28,890 nucleotides of DNA from Mariaggregatimicrobium sp964498785 (GCA_964498785.1 CAZCJL010000088.1:1-28890), one strand, 5' to 3'. Numbered from the stretch's first letter, positions 1 through 9,129 are shown. Translations and numbers: made by a program. The notes: a model not told the origin generated them from the letters alone.

Positions 1-3000
1 GCCTGAAACTACCGGCGATGTTCCCGGATATTTGCCGCCGCTGCATTTTGCCTGACTGCGTAATTCATAAGATCCATCGGCAATCACAGACGGTTTGATG
101 TTAAACGGTAGCAGCACAAAACTGTCTTTCAGGGAATCACGGGGAACCGAAATTGCCGTAAACCAGGTTCCACCACCAGTGGAACGGTATTGTAAATCAA
201 TACTCGTCAGGAAACTATCCGGCGGCCAGTTGTAGCCGTCCACCGTTACCCAGAGGGTATCGCTGCCGTGGCTGCTGTCGATCAGCCAGCCATCTTCCGG
301 CGAAGCGATGTGCGACTCGGAACATGGCTCCTGAAAATGCACGGAAAATGTAACCCGCGCCGAAGTTTCATCCTGACCACCACAGGCTGGCGCCAGTTCC
401 AGGGCTAAATTGTCGTAATTATATTCTTCCGGTCCGCGAAAAACCTGCAACGTTACCGGCAGCGCTTCGCCTGGCTCCAGCGAATAACTAACGCCGTTGG
501 CAAGATTTTCGGTTGTTATTATTTGCGCTCCATGGGGATTGGATTCGTTAACTGCTGACAAAACGTAGGTGTCTGCCTCACCGGTACCGCTGTTGTTTCC
601 CAGAAGTAAAGAGAAAACAGCCGGTTCATCCGGGGGAACGTCCACTTGCAAATTTTGGCTTATCAAGAGCACTGCCTTGTGCCGGCGAATTGTACCGCTT
701 TCGTACGGGCACGAGGATTGACCACCGATCAGTTCGAACACCGGCATATCCCAGTAAGGATCGCGTTTGACAGCAAACGCGAATCCGTCGCCCGGATCAT
801 CATCATCCAGTACAAAGCCGATGGTCTGGGTTTTGGTTTCACTGGTTGATTCCGTCTCTTCATCGGTATGTGTGTGTGAAAACGCTTCGTTCGTTGTCCA
901 ACCGAGACCAAAACAATCGAAGCCCTGTTCCAGCGCCAGTTTTTGCATTTCGTTGACAGTGAACGTACTGACATTGGAACTGCTGTTTTCCCGGGAATAG
1001 CTGTATTCCAGGGAAGCACCGGCATCAAACGAAACATTACCGGATTTTTCACCTTCACTGCCAATTTGCAATAATTCACTCGGTACTGCGGTTGCCACTG
1101 CCACAGAGTCTTTGCGCAGAATCTCTTTCCAGTAATTCAAATCAGCAAGCACATCGGGATCGCCACTCTGCGCATACTGTTTCTCAAGATCCGGCATCAG
1201 TGCATTTTTAATATAATATTTAGAATGAATGTAGGTCGAATGCACACCAGATGGATCTATCGTCAAGACAGTGTCGATCGCCACCTGGCAGGCGGTTGTA
1301 TCGATGTGTAAATAACGGGCAATCCCAACATCAACTGTGTAGCCGCCGCCAATGAACACGGTCGCATCGTCGCCGGTTACCCCGTCGCCGGAGGTCGAAT
1401 AAGTCTCCGAGGTGGTCAGGCATTCACATGTTTCGTCCACATCGTTCCATGTCTGTGTAAATGAAAATTCACCGCCAATATCGAATGTTGTTTCGGTTTT
1501 ATTGACGATTCCCGCAAAAGCGCCAATACCGGCGCCGGCAAAAGTTATGATTTCAGAACCCAGATGCGCGGTCACCCCGAATTCTTCTGTAATTTCATGC
1601 GTGTTTGCAAAACTCGTACTTTTACAGGTGGTTTGATCCGTCGCCAAATATGTTGAACTACCATCTCCCGGTGGAACGCGCAACACCCACCAGGGCATTT
1701 TAGAAGTTGTTGTTGAAAAATTCTTTCCCGGCACTTTTTCATCCCCTTCGATAAATGCCCAGAAATTTGCAGAGGCTGTTCGATCCAGTGAATCGGTGAC
1801 TGTGACCTGCAAATTTTTCTGGTAAGGATGATCTCCGCCTTCGAGCGTGTTTACATCCTTTCCGGAAAAAGTTAGCGTCAGCGGTTCTTCCAGGTTAATA
1901 CTGGCTGAATAGGTGGTGTCAGAAATATTATCAATCCCCTGAATATCGTAAGCCCCAACAGTACATTTATTTTCTCCATACTGCTCAAACACGTGCACGT
2001 CAATTTCGTAGGAATGCCGCTGTTTAATGACCATTGGAAACAGTTCACAAATGACCTCAGATTCGGGCAAATTCACAAACTCCACGTTTAGCGGCGCGCG
2101 GTAGATGAAATCCCGTTCCCGATCTCCTTTTTCCAGCGAAAGAGTATCGCCGACAAAATACGCGTTAATGTCCGGGTCCGGGTGTTTCACAGACAGATTA
2201 TAGATTAACGGCGGTAAATAGGGGGATTCGTACATACCGGTTTCCTTGTCAGGCACAACTGTCCGTTCTAAACAGCCATTTACCGATGTAAAAGTCACTT
2301 CAATTTGGCCCTGAGAAGGCGTGATCGGGAATTTACACGAACCGCCAGCGACGTAACCTGTAACTTTGTAAGCTGTTCGATCATCAAAAAAAAGTCCAGT
2401 GATTGGTTGAGTAATGATCGGAAGTTCAATTACCGACGGGGTAAATTCATGATCAGCATAGCGGCATGTGATGATGTCGCCAACACTGCCAGGCTCTAAA
2501 TCAAGAATAAATTTGCCGTCAGCGTTTGTGTAAAGGGGTGGCATCAACGATTCTCCGTTCAGTAAGATTTCCACGCCCTCCTGAAAACAGGCTGTTTCCA
2601 GATACCGCACATAGCCACTCACCGGGATGAGCGATTCATCGGTAAAATCTACATTATTCACGGCGGTGTTTGTGTTATTCAGCGCTGCATTACGACTTTC
2701 CGGCTCGTACCAGTGTTCAAAATATTCATTCAACGGAATGTCCTGACTCCACATATTTTTCAGCGCGATCGAATCAGCGCCAATAATCGTCCCGGTTACA
2801 AGACCGGTCGCATCGGTAACCAGCTCGCCTGTTCCGGCATTCAAACGCCAGTAGTAGGCCAGACCGAATTCATCGCCTTCAAGGATCTGATTCATTGTCC
2901 CGCTTACCTGCGCTGCCGTGCGGGCTATATTCCAGATGCGGATTTCATCCAGCCGGCCGCGGAAATAATTCAGTGAAAGTTGCGGAGATTGTCTGCCAAT

Positions 3001-4746
3001 AACCAGTTCTGAAAAATCCGGTACTGACGTCGCCGGCGTTGATCCTGCAACCTGACCATCTAAATAAAGTGTGAGATGCGAGTTGTCGCATGTCACTGCA
3101 AAATGATGCCAGAGATTATTGTTCAGGATAGTTGAGGTGGTGATTACAGCATCGAACTGATCCACCTGCACCTTGCCATCGTTCATACGTACGCTCAGTT
3201 GGTGCGAATCATCCGCCGGATTGACGGCAGCCACCAGCATCTGCTCCTGATCAGAGGGTGTTTTAAACCAGCCTTCCAGCGTGTAGCCGGATGTCAAATC
3301 AACGCGCTGATTCTCGAATTGAATAAAATCATCAGTACCGTCAAGTTCCAGTGAACAACCAACTGGTGAAGACATTTGCGGGGTCACGGTGAATGCGGTG
3401 CCGTCTGCGTAGTAAATTCCTTTGATTACGTAATTCCCGTTCTCATTTGTTAGCGCGCCCAGGTACACCGGCGCGATGTAATCGCCTCGCTCCACACGGC
3501 AGGTCGCTCCGTCCAGATCGCGATCTGTCAGATCAAACACGGTTTCGCCTTCGACTTCGTCAAATTTCCAGTATGCGGCAAGGCTGTCTTCTGCGCCGGA
3601 AAGCGTAATATCCATCATATCACGCAGGTCGTCCCATTCGCGGGCATACGACCAGATACGAAAGTCGTCCAGCCGTCCCGTGAGATAATCTATCGGCTCA
3701 CGGGGACCTCGTTTACCGAGAATAATTTCAACTTTATCGTTAATCGCTCCGAACGAAAAACCCTCACCGACAAGAAAACCATCGATGTAAATTGTCATCG
3801 ATTTGTTAGAATCCGCGTAAACCACCGCCAGATGGCGCCACCTGTCGCTGGTTCCGGCGTAGGCATTCACGGTGACCAGTTCTGTTCCCCCTTCGCCGGC
3901 AACGGGCTGGTGCGTCCATTTAACCTTGCCGGCAGCGGTTAGTGAAAGGGTGATGTAATGCTTTGTGCTGGCTGAATCCACTGCAGCAAAAATGACCTGT
4001 TCCTGCTGATGAGTACTGCGGAACCAGGTTTCAATTGTGTACGACCTCTCAAGTCCGGAAAACTGGCGGTTGGTGTTAACGTCGCCGTCAAACCAGTAGA
4101 TGTAACTGTCACCATCAAATTTGGCGCATCGCCCGAGATTGGGCGTCAACATCACTTTGGTTTTAAACACCGGATTTCCCGACGGGGTCTCCACGTGACC
4201 GGTAATCATTCCATTCGGATTTAAAAATCCAACATCGTCATCAGTGTGACTGTTCCCCATGTCATTTTCTACTGAAACGCCGTAGGTGTAGTACATTCCT
4301 GGAAAAACATTCAAATCCTGGTACTGCGTTTGCTTAATGGGGAGTGTGGTAAGAATGTAGTTATTACGGTAAAGGGTTACTTCCTGACTGGTCACCGGTG
4401 GTCCGGTGCGGTCGCCTTCGATGTCCCACTCAACGAGCACTATGTCCTGAAAATCGCCATCTGAAGCACGGACGAGCGGCGCTGCCGGTTCTTTCAGGTA
4501 GTGGCTCCAGAAGCCAGTAGCAATACTGTTTTTTGAATAGTTCGTGGCATTGAAAATGAGTGCGGGCTGGCCCACGGTCAGAAATAAATTATGCTGCTTG
4601 CCAGTCATCTGACCAAGGGGATTATTGGTGATCTGCACCTTTTCCACACTGTAAATGGGTTCGCAGAGTTGCGCGAACAACAGTTGCGGAATCAGAATAC
4701 CTGCAACCAGCAGCAATGTTCCTAAAAATTTATTTATTTTCTTCAT
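1..4746 (-). CDS. Giant secreted LamG/FnIII-domain surface protein, C-terminus beyond the left edge
   Basis: The frame is open without a stop for 1582 codons from ATG 4746 to the left edge, so the 3' end is missing. GGGAG lies just upstream of the ATG. Residues 1-26 form a signal peptide (MKKINKF, hydrophobic run, FAQ). A fibronectin-III-like segment covers about 82-162. Two LamG/concanavalin-A-like lectin domains lie at about 205-369 and 462-612, each with the late GRLD(D/E).RIW motif. A carboxypeptidase-regulatory-like Ig fold covers about 705-770. The second half is unassigned. It holds a Gly-rich GAGIGAFAG stretch near 1060, long Ser/Thr-rich beta segments, and an Asp-rich LDDDDPGDGF motif followed by KRDPYWDMPVFEL. 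The role is probably adhesion or glycan binding at the surface. The frame ends 122 bases downstream of the fibre gene on the same strand, so co-transcription is likely. Domain calls are by eye; function is inferred. Confidence 0.85.
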   Translation of the reverse strand, partial: MKKINKFLGTLLLVAGILIPQLLFAQLCEPIYSVEKVQITNNPLGQMTGKQHNLFLTVGQPALIFNATNYSKNSIATGFWSHYLKEPAAPLVRASDGDFQDIVLVEWDIEGDRTGPPVTSQEVTLYRNNYILTTLPIKQTQYQDLNVFPGMYYTYGVSVENDMGNSHTDDDVGFLNPNGMITGHVETPSGNPVFKTKVMLTPNLGRCAKFDGDSYIYWFDGDVNTNRQFSGLERSYTIETWFRSTHQQEQVIFAAVDSASTKHYITLSLTAAGKVKWTHQPVAGEGGTELVTVNAYAGTSDRWRHLAVVYADSNKSMTIYIDGFLVGEGFSFGAINDKVEIILGKRGPREPIDYLTGRLDDFRIWSYAREWDDLRDMMDITLSGAEDSLAAYWKFDEVEGETVFDLTDRDLDGATCRVERGDYIAPVYLGALTNENGNYVIKGIYYADGTAFTVTPQMSSPVGCSLELDGTDDFIQFENQRVDLTSGYTLEGWFKTPSDQEQMLVAAVNPADDSHQLSVRMNDGKVQVDQFDAVITTSTILNNNLWHHFAVTCDNSHLTLYLDGQVAGSTPATSVPDFSELVIGRQSPQLSLNYFRGRLDEIRIWNIARTAAQVSGTMNQILEGDEFGLAYYWRLNAGTGELVTDATGLVTGTIIGADSIALKNMWSQDIPLNEYFEHWYEPESRNAALNNTNTAVNNVDFTDESLIPVSGYVRYLETACFQEGVEILLNGESLMPPLYTNADGKFILDLEPGSVGDIITCRYADHEFTPSVIELPIITQPITGLFFDDRTAYKVTGYVAGGSCKFPITPSQGQIEVTFTSVNGCLERTVVPDKETGMYESPYLPPLIYNLSVKHPDPDINAYFVGDTLSLEKGDRERDFIYRAPLNVEFVNLPESEVICELFPMVIKQRHSYEIDVHVFEQYGENKCTVGAYDIQGIDNISDTTYSASINLEEPLTLTFSGKDVNTLEGGDHPYQKNLQVTVTDSLDRTASANFWAFIEGDEKVPGKNFSTTTSKMPWWVLRVPPGDGSSTYLATDQTTCKSTSFANTHEITEEFGVTAHLGSEIITFAGAGIGAFAGIVNKTETTFDIGGEFSFTQTWNDVDETCECLTTSETYSTSGDGVTGDDATVFIGGGYTVDVGIARYLHIDTTACQVAIDTVLTIDPSGVHSTYIHSKYYIKNALMPDLEKQYAQSGDPDVLADLNYWKEILRKDSVAVATAVPSELLQIGSEGEKSGNVSFDAGASLEYSYSRENSSSNVSTFTVNEMQKLALEQGFDCFGLGWTTNEAFSHTHTDEETESTSETKTQTIGFVLDDDDPGDGFAFAVKRDPYWDMPVFELIGGQSSCPYESGTIRRHKAVLLISQNLQVDVPPDEPAVFSLLLGNNSGTGEADTYVLSAVNESNPHGAQIITTENLANGVSYSLEPGEALPVTLQVFRGPEEYNYDNLALELAPACGGQDETSARVTFSVHFQEPCSESHIASPEDGWLIDSSHGSDTLWVTVDGYNWPPDSFLTSIDLQYRSTGGGTWFTAISVPRDSLKDSFVLLPFNIKPSVIADGSYELRSQAKCSGGKYPGTSPVVSG

Positions 4747-4868
4747 CGCTTTCTCCCGGTGGAATATAAATCTTCGGATTCTTCAATCAATTTCACTCAG
4801 TGCTTTATTTTTATCCTTGTCGCACGAAGATGCTTAAATTAAATTTAGATATCAGATTGCGTTTCCGG

Positions 4869-6017
4869 CTAATTCTTAAAGCGAATTAATTGCCAGCCAA
4901 ATAAATCGCAATACTGCCAGGTAAACTGACTTAATGTCAAACGATATTGCCAGGGAGAGTTTTCACACATGATGATATGGGTCAATTGTGCACCATTGCC
5001 AATCAAACCACAATCACCGGAACTTGTGGAATGATTTCCCAGATACCGCCAGGAATAGGTGGCAGGATTTAACACATCAACATATTCACCTTTTGGAGTT
5101 GTGTTAGAAGAGAAGGCATAATTCGTTGATACTAAATATCGACCGGTCCAGTTGCCGCTGCTTTTGAGATAAACCTGTACATAGCCCCCTACTATTCTAA
5201 ACTCGATATTGGCATCCGAATAAAATACACTGGTTGAGGTTTTATCGTTCACGCCGGATTTAAAAAGGCAACCGGCAATTGAACCATTGGCAACTTCCTG
5301 CAAATCTGAATCGAGACGGGCGTTGGGCACGGTTCCGCTGGAGAAATTGGAAGCATTCAGGCTGGAAATTGAAGCGCCATTCCCGGAAAAGGAGCCAGAG
5401 AAAGTAGTCGCTCTGGCCGTGCCGCTTACATCCAGCGGGTAGGACGGGCTGGTGGTGCCAATGCCCACGTTTCCGGTGGTGGTAATCTGGCTTGCCCGAA
5501 TTTCCCCGACAACCTGTAGCGGCGTAACCGGACTCGTTGTTCCGATGCCCACGTTTCCGGTTGTCGTCATTGTGGTGGTACGCACCTCCCCGTTTACCTG
5601 CAACGGTGCCGCCGGCGTCGTTGTACCAATGCCAACATTCCCGTTGTTGGCAACAGTTAGCACCGTACTGGCGCCACTCAGAATTTGGACTTCACCCGAT
5701 CCGTCATCATCTGCATCGGTCGAAATAATCACATTGGCGTTATTGGTTAATGAGGAGGCGGACCCACCAAAAAAAGCGCTTGAAAGTGAAGACCCGTCGT
5801 CAAACAGAATTGAGCCGGATCGCATTTTCAGATTTCCCTGAATGTCGAGCGTCTGTTCGGGGTCGACATTCAGACCTAATTTGCCGTCGGCTTTGACTGT
5901 AATTGTTGCCCCGCCTGCGTTTGTACTTTCGATTTTCAGCAAATTATCTGCGATATTCTGAGTTTTAATATGTAAGCCGGCAGAAGGCTCGGTAACTCCC
6001 ACACCGATATTTCCCAC
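4869..6017 (-). CDS. C-terminal part of the fibre-like protein with NVGIGTT repeats
   Basis: This is the same frame as 6033-6410, resuming after the TAA; GTG 6017 is the first possible start but has no convincing ribosome binding site, so it is probably not an independent gene. It opens with NIGVGVTEPSAGLHIK, a degenerate copy of the fibre repeat. Three full copies of GNVGIGTT(T/S)P..PL.V.G follow, with a 28-residue period. Repeats of this kind build trimeric beta-helical shafts in tail-fibre-like and surface fibres. The last 170 residues (SGTVPNARLDSDL... to IRFKN) form a globular tip with several Cys and Trp. I see no peptidase S74 chaperone motif, which such fibres often carry. No phage gene is nearby, so a cell-surface fibre is more likely than a prophage tail. 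Confidence 0.7.
   Translation of the reverse strand: MGNIGVGVTEPSAGLHIKTQNIADNLLKIESTNAGGATITVKADGKLGLNVDPEQTLDIQGNLKMRSGSILFDDGSSLSSAFFGGSASSLTNNANVIISTDADDDGSGEVQILSGASTVLTVANNGNVGIGTTTPAAPLQVNGEVRTTTMTTTGNVGIGTTSPVTPLQVVGEIRASQITTTGNVGIGTTSPSYPLDVSGTARATTFSGSFSGNGASISSLNASNFSSGTVPNARLDSDLQEVANGSIAGCLFKSGVNDKTSTSVFYSDANIEFRIVGGYVQVYLKSSGNWTGRYLVSTNYAFSSNTTPKGEYVDVLNPATYSWRYLGNHSTSSGDCGLIGNGAQLTHIIMCENSPWQYRLTLSQFTWQYCDLFGWQLIRFKN
5450..5660 (-). repeat. 84-bp in-frame tandem repeat encoding NVGIGTT fibre units
   Basis: On the plus strand the words ATGCCCACGTTTCCGG (5461 and 5545) and the diverged ATGCCAACATTCCCG (5629) recur every 84 bases, which is 28 codons. The repeat lies inside the fibre gene and encodes the shaft units. 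Confidence 0.85.
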
Positions 6018-6032
6018 AGAAGGAAAGGTATT

Positions 6033-6410
6033 TTAAACACCAAAAACACCGTATGAACTGGGAGAATTGGTCATTTTAATGCGAGGCTCCAGTTCCTGCC
6101 CTTCTTGCACAGAAATACCGATGAAGTACTGCGTATCAAAAGTCAGCTCGGCCATACTCGTTTCCGTACCCAGCTCCACCGTAAACACGCCATGTTTCAC
6201 CTCGACACTCCCCTGGGTTTCTGACCAGAGCGCGGCGCCGCCCGTGGCAACATTGTAAATCCGGAATGTAAGGCTATATGATCCATCTTCAACGGTTCTA
6301 CCCAGCGGGTCGCGTAATACCCCCTGAATTGAAAAAGTTTGTCCGAAAAACATATCAGTAGCAATGCAAAACAGGATCAGACTAATCAGCAAAAAAGTTG
6401 TGCTTTTCAT
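6033..6410 (-). CDS. N-terminal part of a secreted fibre-like protein, ended by an in-frame TAA
   Basis: ATG 6410 is chosen because AAGGAG sits six bases upstream; a TTG at 6425 would lie upstream of that ribosome binding site. The product starts with a signal peptide (MKSTTFLLISLILF..., cleavage near FFGQ). A roughly 100-residue beta domain follows, beginning FSIQGVLRDPLGRTVEDGSY and ending KMTNSPSSYGVFGV. In FCB genomes this N-terminal domain usually runs straight into NVGIGT fibre repeats. Here it stops at TAA 6033-6035. The next codons in the same frame read NTFPSVGNIGVG, which is the expected continuation. It is therefore most likely one 518-codon gene (4869-6410 plus the stop codon inside) split by a nonsense change or a base-call error. 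Confidence 0.75.
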   Translation of the reverse strand: MKSTTFLLISLILFCIATDMFFGQTFSIQGVLRDPLGRTVEDGSYSLTFRIYNVATGGAALWSETQGSVEVKHGVFTVELGTETSMAELTFDTQYFIGISVQEGQELEPRIKMTNSPSSYGVFGV

Positions 6411-6425
6411 GTGGAACTCCTTCAA

Positions 6426-6675
6426 ATATAATTTAAACCTTCAATAGAAATCTGATAAAATGAAATGTAATTTTGGGGTTGTTTTTCACCTGCTGTTTTT
6501 TTGAAATTGCCAGTGCATTTCATTTAAAAAAAAGATGATTTAATCGGAAATATCGTCTCAACAGAAGTTTCCTTTAGCGACAAGACAAGTTGTATCAGAA
6601 ATATTATGTTCATTTCAATGTTTCATTTGTCGGACAATTTTAGCGTTTACGGCCATCTTACTCCTTTTATTAATT
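6426..6675. other. Intergenic, no gene seen
   Basis: AT-rich sequence upstream of the fibre gene. It should hold that gene's promoter on the minus strand, but I could not pick a convincing one. No RNA gene or repeat was recognised. Confidence 0.4.
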
Positions 6676-7175
6676 TTCAGTTCTGGAATTGAACTCCGAA
6701 GAAATCGAATCACGAATTATCAGAACAGGTGAATCGATAAGTGATGAGGCAAAAATTTTTTTTAATGATTTGAATATGCTTCTCGATATTAAAATAATCA
6801 AATTACTTACTATTTTGTCCAAACCACATTTTTTGCTTTAACGAAATTAGTCCGCAGTTTGCCATATTCGCCAAAAGTATCAGAGTGTTAAGGATCGAAA
6901 TCTGCATCGGGAAGAATATATAAAATTCCTTCAGTGTTTCAGGTTCCATGCAGATGTTTTTCAAACCATGATCGACAAAATACAAAACATGGCCGATGAT
7001 TTTGATCCGGCGCCTGAAAAAGTATTACGAAGAGGTTATTTTTAAATTAGTACAAGAAGAATCCGGGAAACAGATAACTGATCCTGCCATCCGCTGTGAT
7101 TTGCATCTTTACGAAAACCAGAAACGCGGTTTCTTCAATTTTGAGTTATCGAATAGAGTTTTTATTGACATTTAA
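6676..7175 (+). pseudogene. Possible decayed gene of unknown family
   Basis: Three stretches translate into protein-like sequence but are broken. Around 6676-6841 one frame reads NSEEIESRIIRTGES... to SKPHFLL and meets TAA. The same frame, after TAA 6839 and TAG 6848, runs again through 7045 and contains VFQTMIDKIQNMADDFDPAP. A different frame, 6996-7175, has an ATG and encodes a 59-aa tail containing EEVIFKLVQEESGKQ and FFNFELSNRVFIDI. Together they look like one gene of about 500 bases with two stops and one shift. I do not recognise the family. A short minus-strand frame at 6803-6985 overlaps and looks like its shadow. The call rests only on the coding-like composition. Confidence 0.3.
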
Positions 7176-7193
7176 AGAAATGTTTATTAGATT
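7165..7193 (+). promoter_or_regulatory. Candidate sigma70-like promoter for the accessory cluster
   Basis: TTGACA at 7165-7170 is a perfect -35 box. It is followed by a 17-base spacer and TAGATT at 7188-7193, four of six matches to a -10 box. It lies about 70 bases upstream of the first gene of the cluster. Many Bacteroidota use a different consensus, so this fits best if the island is foreign or the host uses an ordinary sigma70. Confidence 0.4.
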
Positions 7194-7263
7194 TAGATAT
7201 TCACACAGATAAATAATAAATCTCTCATATTGCTCTCGAAGCTTTCAATACAAAGGAATAGTA

Positions 7264-8199
7264 ATGGGAAAGGTTATTTGTATCATCTGTTCCAATTCCA
7301 GAGGAAAACGGCTTTGCAAAAACAATAATAATTCCCTGATATGCCCCGTTTGCTGTGCTAAGACAAGAACACCTGACTGCAATGGCTGTGTCTTCTACAG
7401 CCAGGCGAAAAAATATGGCAAAGACAAATCACCAACTCGAAATGTAGAAGAATCCGTTATAGAGATTTCTCCTGAAGTCAATGAAAAAGTCGATCAGGCA
7501 TTGGCACTGGCGGAGAAGGGAAAGATACTTACGGCGGAAGGAATGATCTCAACATTATTAAAAAAATACCCCCTGGTTGACGCCACTCACTATGGCATGG
7601 GTGTTATTTGTTTGATGAAAAACAACGAATCTGCAGCGATTCCCTATTTTGAAAAAGCTCTGAAGTTAAATTCCTTGTTTGTTGAAGCATGGTTCAACAA
7701 AGGTGCAGCCCATCAAAAGCTGCTCGAAGTGCATCAAATGATCATTGCTTATCGTAAAGTAATCGAGATCGGGGATCGGTCCGAACATTTTGTCAATCAT
7801 GCAAAAAAGATTTTAAATGATTTTGAAAGAGGGGTTCGGAAAGGATCAAATATGAACAGTATCGATGATTATCTGATAGCACAGACGATATTTGATGAAG
7901 CTTATGAATCTATGGAAAAAATGGAATTGGATAAAGCAATCAAAGGCTTTAAAAAGATACTATCAAAGGATCCACAACACGTACAATCTTATGGAAATCT
8001 TGGTGTATGTTACATGCACATTGGTAAAAAGCAGGAAGCGCTTGCTTACCTGAATAAAGCACTGGAATTAGACCCCGATTATGAACCGGCAATGATCAAT
8101 AAAGAGGCATGTTTATCTCTAAAGGAGGGTGAAAAAATTTCTGATCATCAGGGTTTTGGTGTTGATTATTATAAAGAAAAAGTAAAATCAAAAAGATAA
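7264..8199 (+). CDS. Cys-cluster (zinc-ribbon-like) plus TPR-repeat protein
   Basis: ATG 7264 follows AAAGGAATAGTA. The first 45 residues carry eight cysteines (C6, C9, C18, C27, C30, C31, C39, C42) in CxxC, CPxCC and CxxC groupings. They probably bind zinc. Two groups of tetratricopeptide repeats follow. One is at about 100-170 (GMGVICLMKNNESAAIPYF, then KLNSLFVEAWFNKGAAH). The other is at about 215-285 (DKAIKGFKKILSKDPQ, then ALAYLNKALELDPDYEPAM). There is no signal peptide or membrane segment, so it is likely cytoplasmic and a protein-protein adaptor. It leads a co-directional run, with the FRG gene only about 30 bases downstream. The exact role is unknown; the TPR call is firm and the zinc binding is inferred. 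Confidence 0.85.
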   Translation: MGKVICIICSNSRGKRLCKNNNNSLICPVCCAKTRTPDCNGCVFYSQAKKYGKDKSPTRNVEESVIEISPEVNEKVDQALALAEKGKILTAEGMISTLLKKYPLVDATHYGMGVICLMKNNESAAIPYFEKALKLNSLFVEAWFNKGAAHQKLLEVHQMIIAYRKVIEIGDRSEHFVNHAKKILNDFERGVRKGSNMNSIDDYLIAQTIFDEAYESMEKMELDKAIKGFKKILSKDPQHVQSYGNLGVCYMHIGKKQEALAYLNKALELDPDYEPAMINKEACLSLKEGEKISDHQGFGVDYYKEKVKSKR

Positions 8200-8232
8200 T
8201 TAAATTTTTATAAAAAATAAATTATGAGTTGA

Positions 8233-9129
8233 TTGTTGTTGAAGCCGCTTAGTGAAATTGTTGACTTTCTTCCTGACGTTACTAACTGGGAAGAATGTAA
8301 AAAATGGTATGAGAATACGTCTCCCGGTCATTTTATCTTTCGAGGCGTTTCGTCTTCTCAATTTCCTCTTGAAACTTCTTTTGATATTGCGTACAGGCAA
8401 AACGTGGAGAATTCTGCTACGATTCCAAAATGGAAATATGAAGCAGTAATGTTATTGAATTTTAAACGAATAGCACACCAATACATCGACTCCCCGAATT
8501 TACCCCGGCAAAATGACAACCTTGAATGGCTGGGTTTGTTAAGACATTATGGAGCACCATCGAGATTGCTGGATTTTACCTACTCATTTTATAATGCCGT
8601 ATATTTTGCAATTGCAAAAATTGATAAAAATAAAAAAAATGATTCTGCCGTCGTTTGGGCAATTGATCTCGACTGGCTGGCAGCCGAAGCTTATAAATTA
8701 CGTGCCAGGAATCAAATCGACGATAATATTTTTCAAGATCCGGAGCTTTTTAATAATATTGTTATGAATCCTGAATTTATTCAAAACTCAGTGATCCCCA
8801 TAAATCCATTCCGATTTAATCGGAGAATGCATCTTCAAAAAGGAATATTCCTCTGCCCCGGCAATATTGATAACACATTTGAGCAAAACCTTGTGGATGT
8901 TCCAGAAATCGATATGGACAAAATTTTCAAAATCAAATTAAAGAATGAAGAAAAGAAACTGATATTGAAAGATTTTGAACGAATGAATATCAGCTATGAA
9001 ACTCTTTATGGCGACTTGGAAGGAGTGGCTCTTTCTCTGTATGATTTTTTTAGTTTGGATCACAGACTGATGACAAATAATGAACTGCTATACCACGTGA
9101 TGGGAATTAACCTAAAATCAAGCTTTTAA
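8233..9129 (+). CDS. FRG-domain protein
   Basis: The product has the FRG domain signature: HFIFRGVSSSQFPLETSF at about 36-53, which contains the name-giving F-R-G, and GLLRHYGAPSRLLDFTYS at about 102-119, followed by AVYFAIAK. FRG domains are found in proteins of unknown biochemical function, often in accessory or phage-related regions. No signal peptide is seen. The start is uncertain. An ATG at 8224-8226 is in frame but codon 3 is TGA (8230-8232), so translation must begin at one of the TTG codons from 8233, or the gene is interrupted. No strong Shine-Dalgarno sequence precedes either. It follows the TPR gene closely and is probably in the same transcript. Confidence 0.82.
   Translation: MLLKPLSEIVDFLPDVTNWEECKKWYENTSPGHFIFRGVSSSQFPLETSFDIAYRQNVENSATIPKWKYEAVMLLNFKRIAHQYIDSPNLPRQNDNLEWLGLLRHYGAPSRLLDFTYSFYNAVYFAIAKIDKNKKNDSAVVWAIDLDWLAAEAYKLRARNQIDDNIFQDPELFNNIVMNPEFIQNSVIPINPFRFNRRMHLQKGIFLCPGNIDNTFEQNLVDVPEIDMDKIFKIKLKNEEKKLILKDFERMNISYETLYGDLEGVALSLYDFFSLDHRLMTNNELLYHVMGINLKSSF

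Noticed and set aside
729..1636. Several short frames on both strands inside the left-edge gene
   Set aside because: They are shadows of the continuous 1582-codon minus frame with its clear domains.
5452..5841. 129-aa plus-strand frame with repeats
   Set aside because: It is the antisense of the 84-bp fibre repeat; the NVGIGT reading is a known family.
4869..6410. Prophage tail fibre
   Set aside because: NVGIGT repeats occur in tail fibres, but there is a Sec signal peptide and no other phage gene within the window.
8230..8232. Selenocysteine or reassigned TGA in the FRG gene
   Set aside because: It is at codon 3, far from any catalytic site; no SECIS-like stem was noted, and TGA is used as an ordinary stop in other genes.
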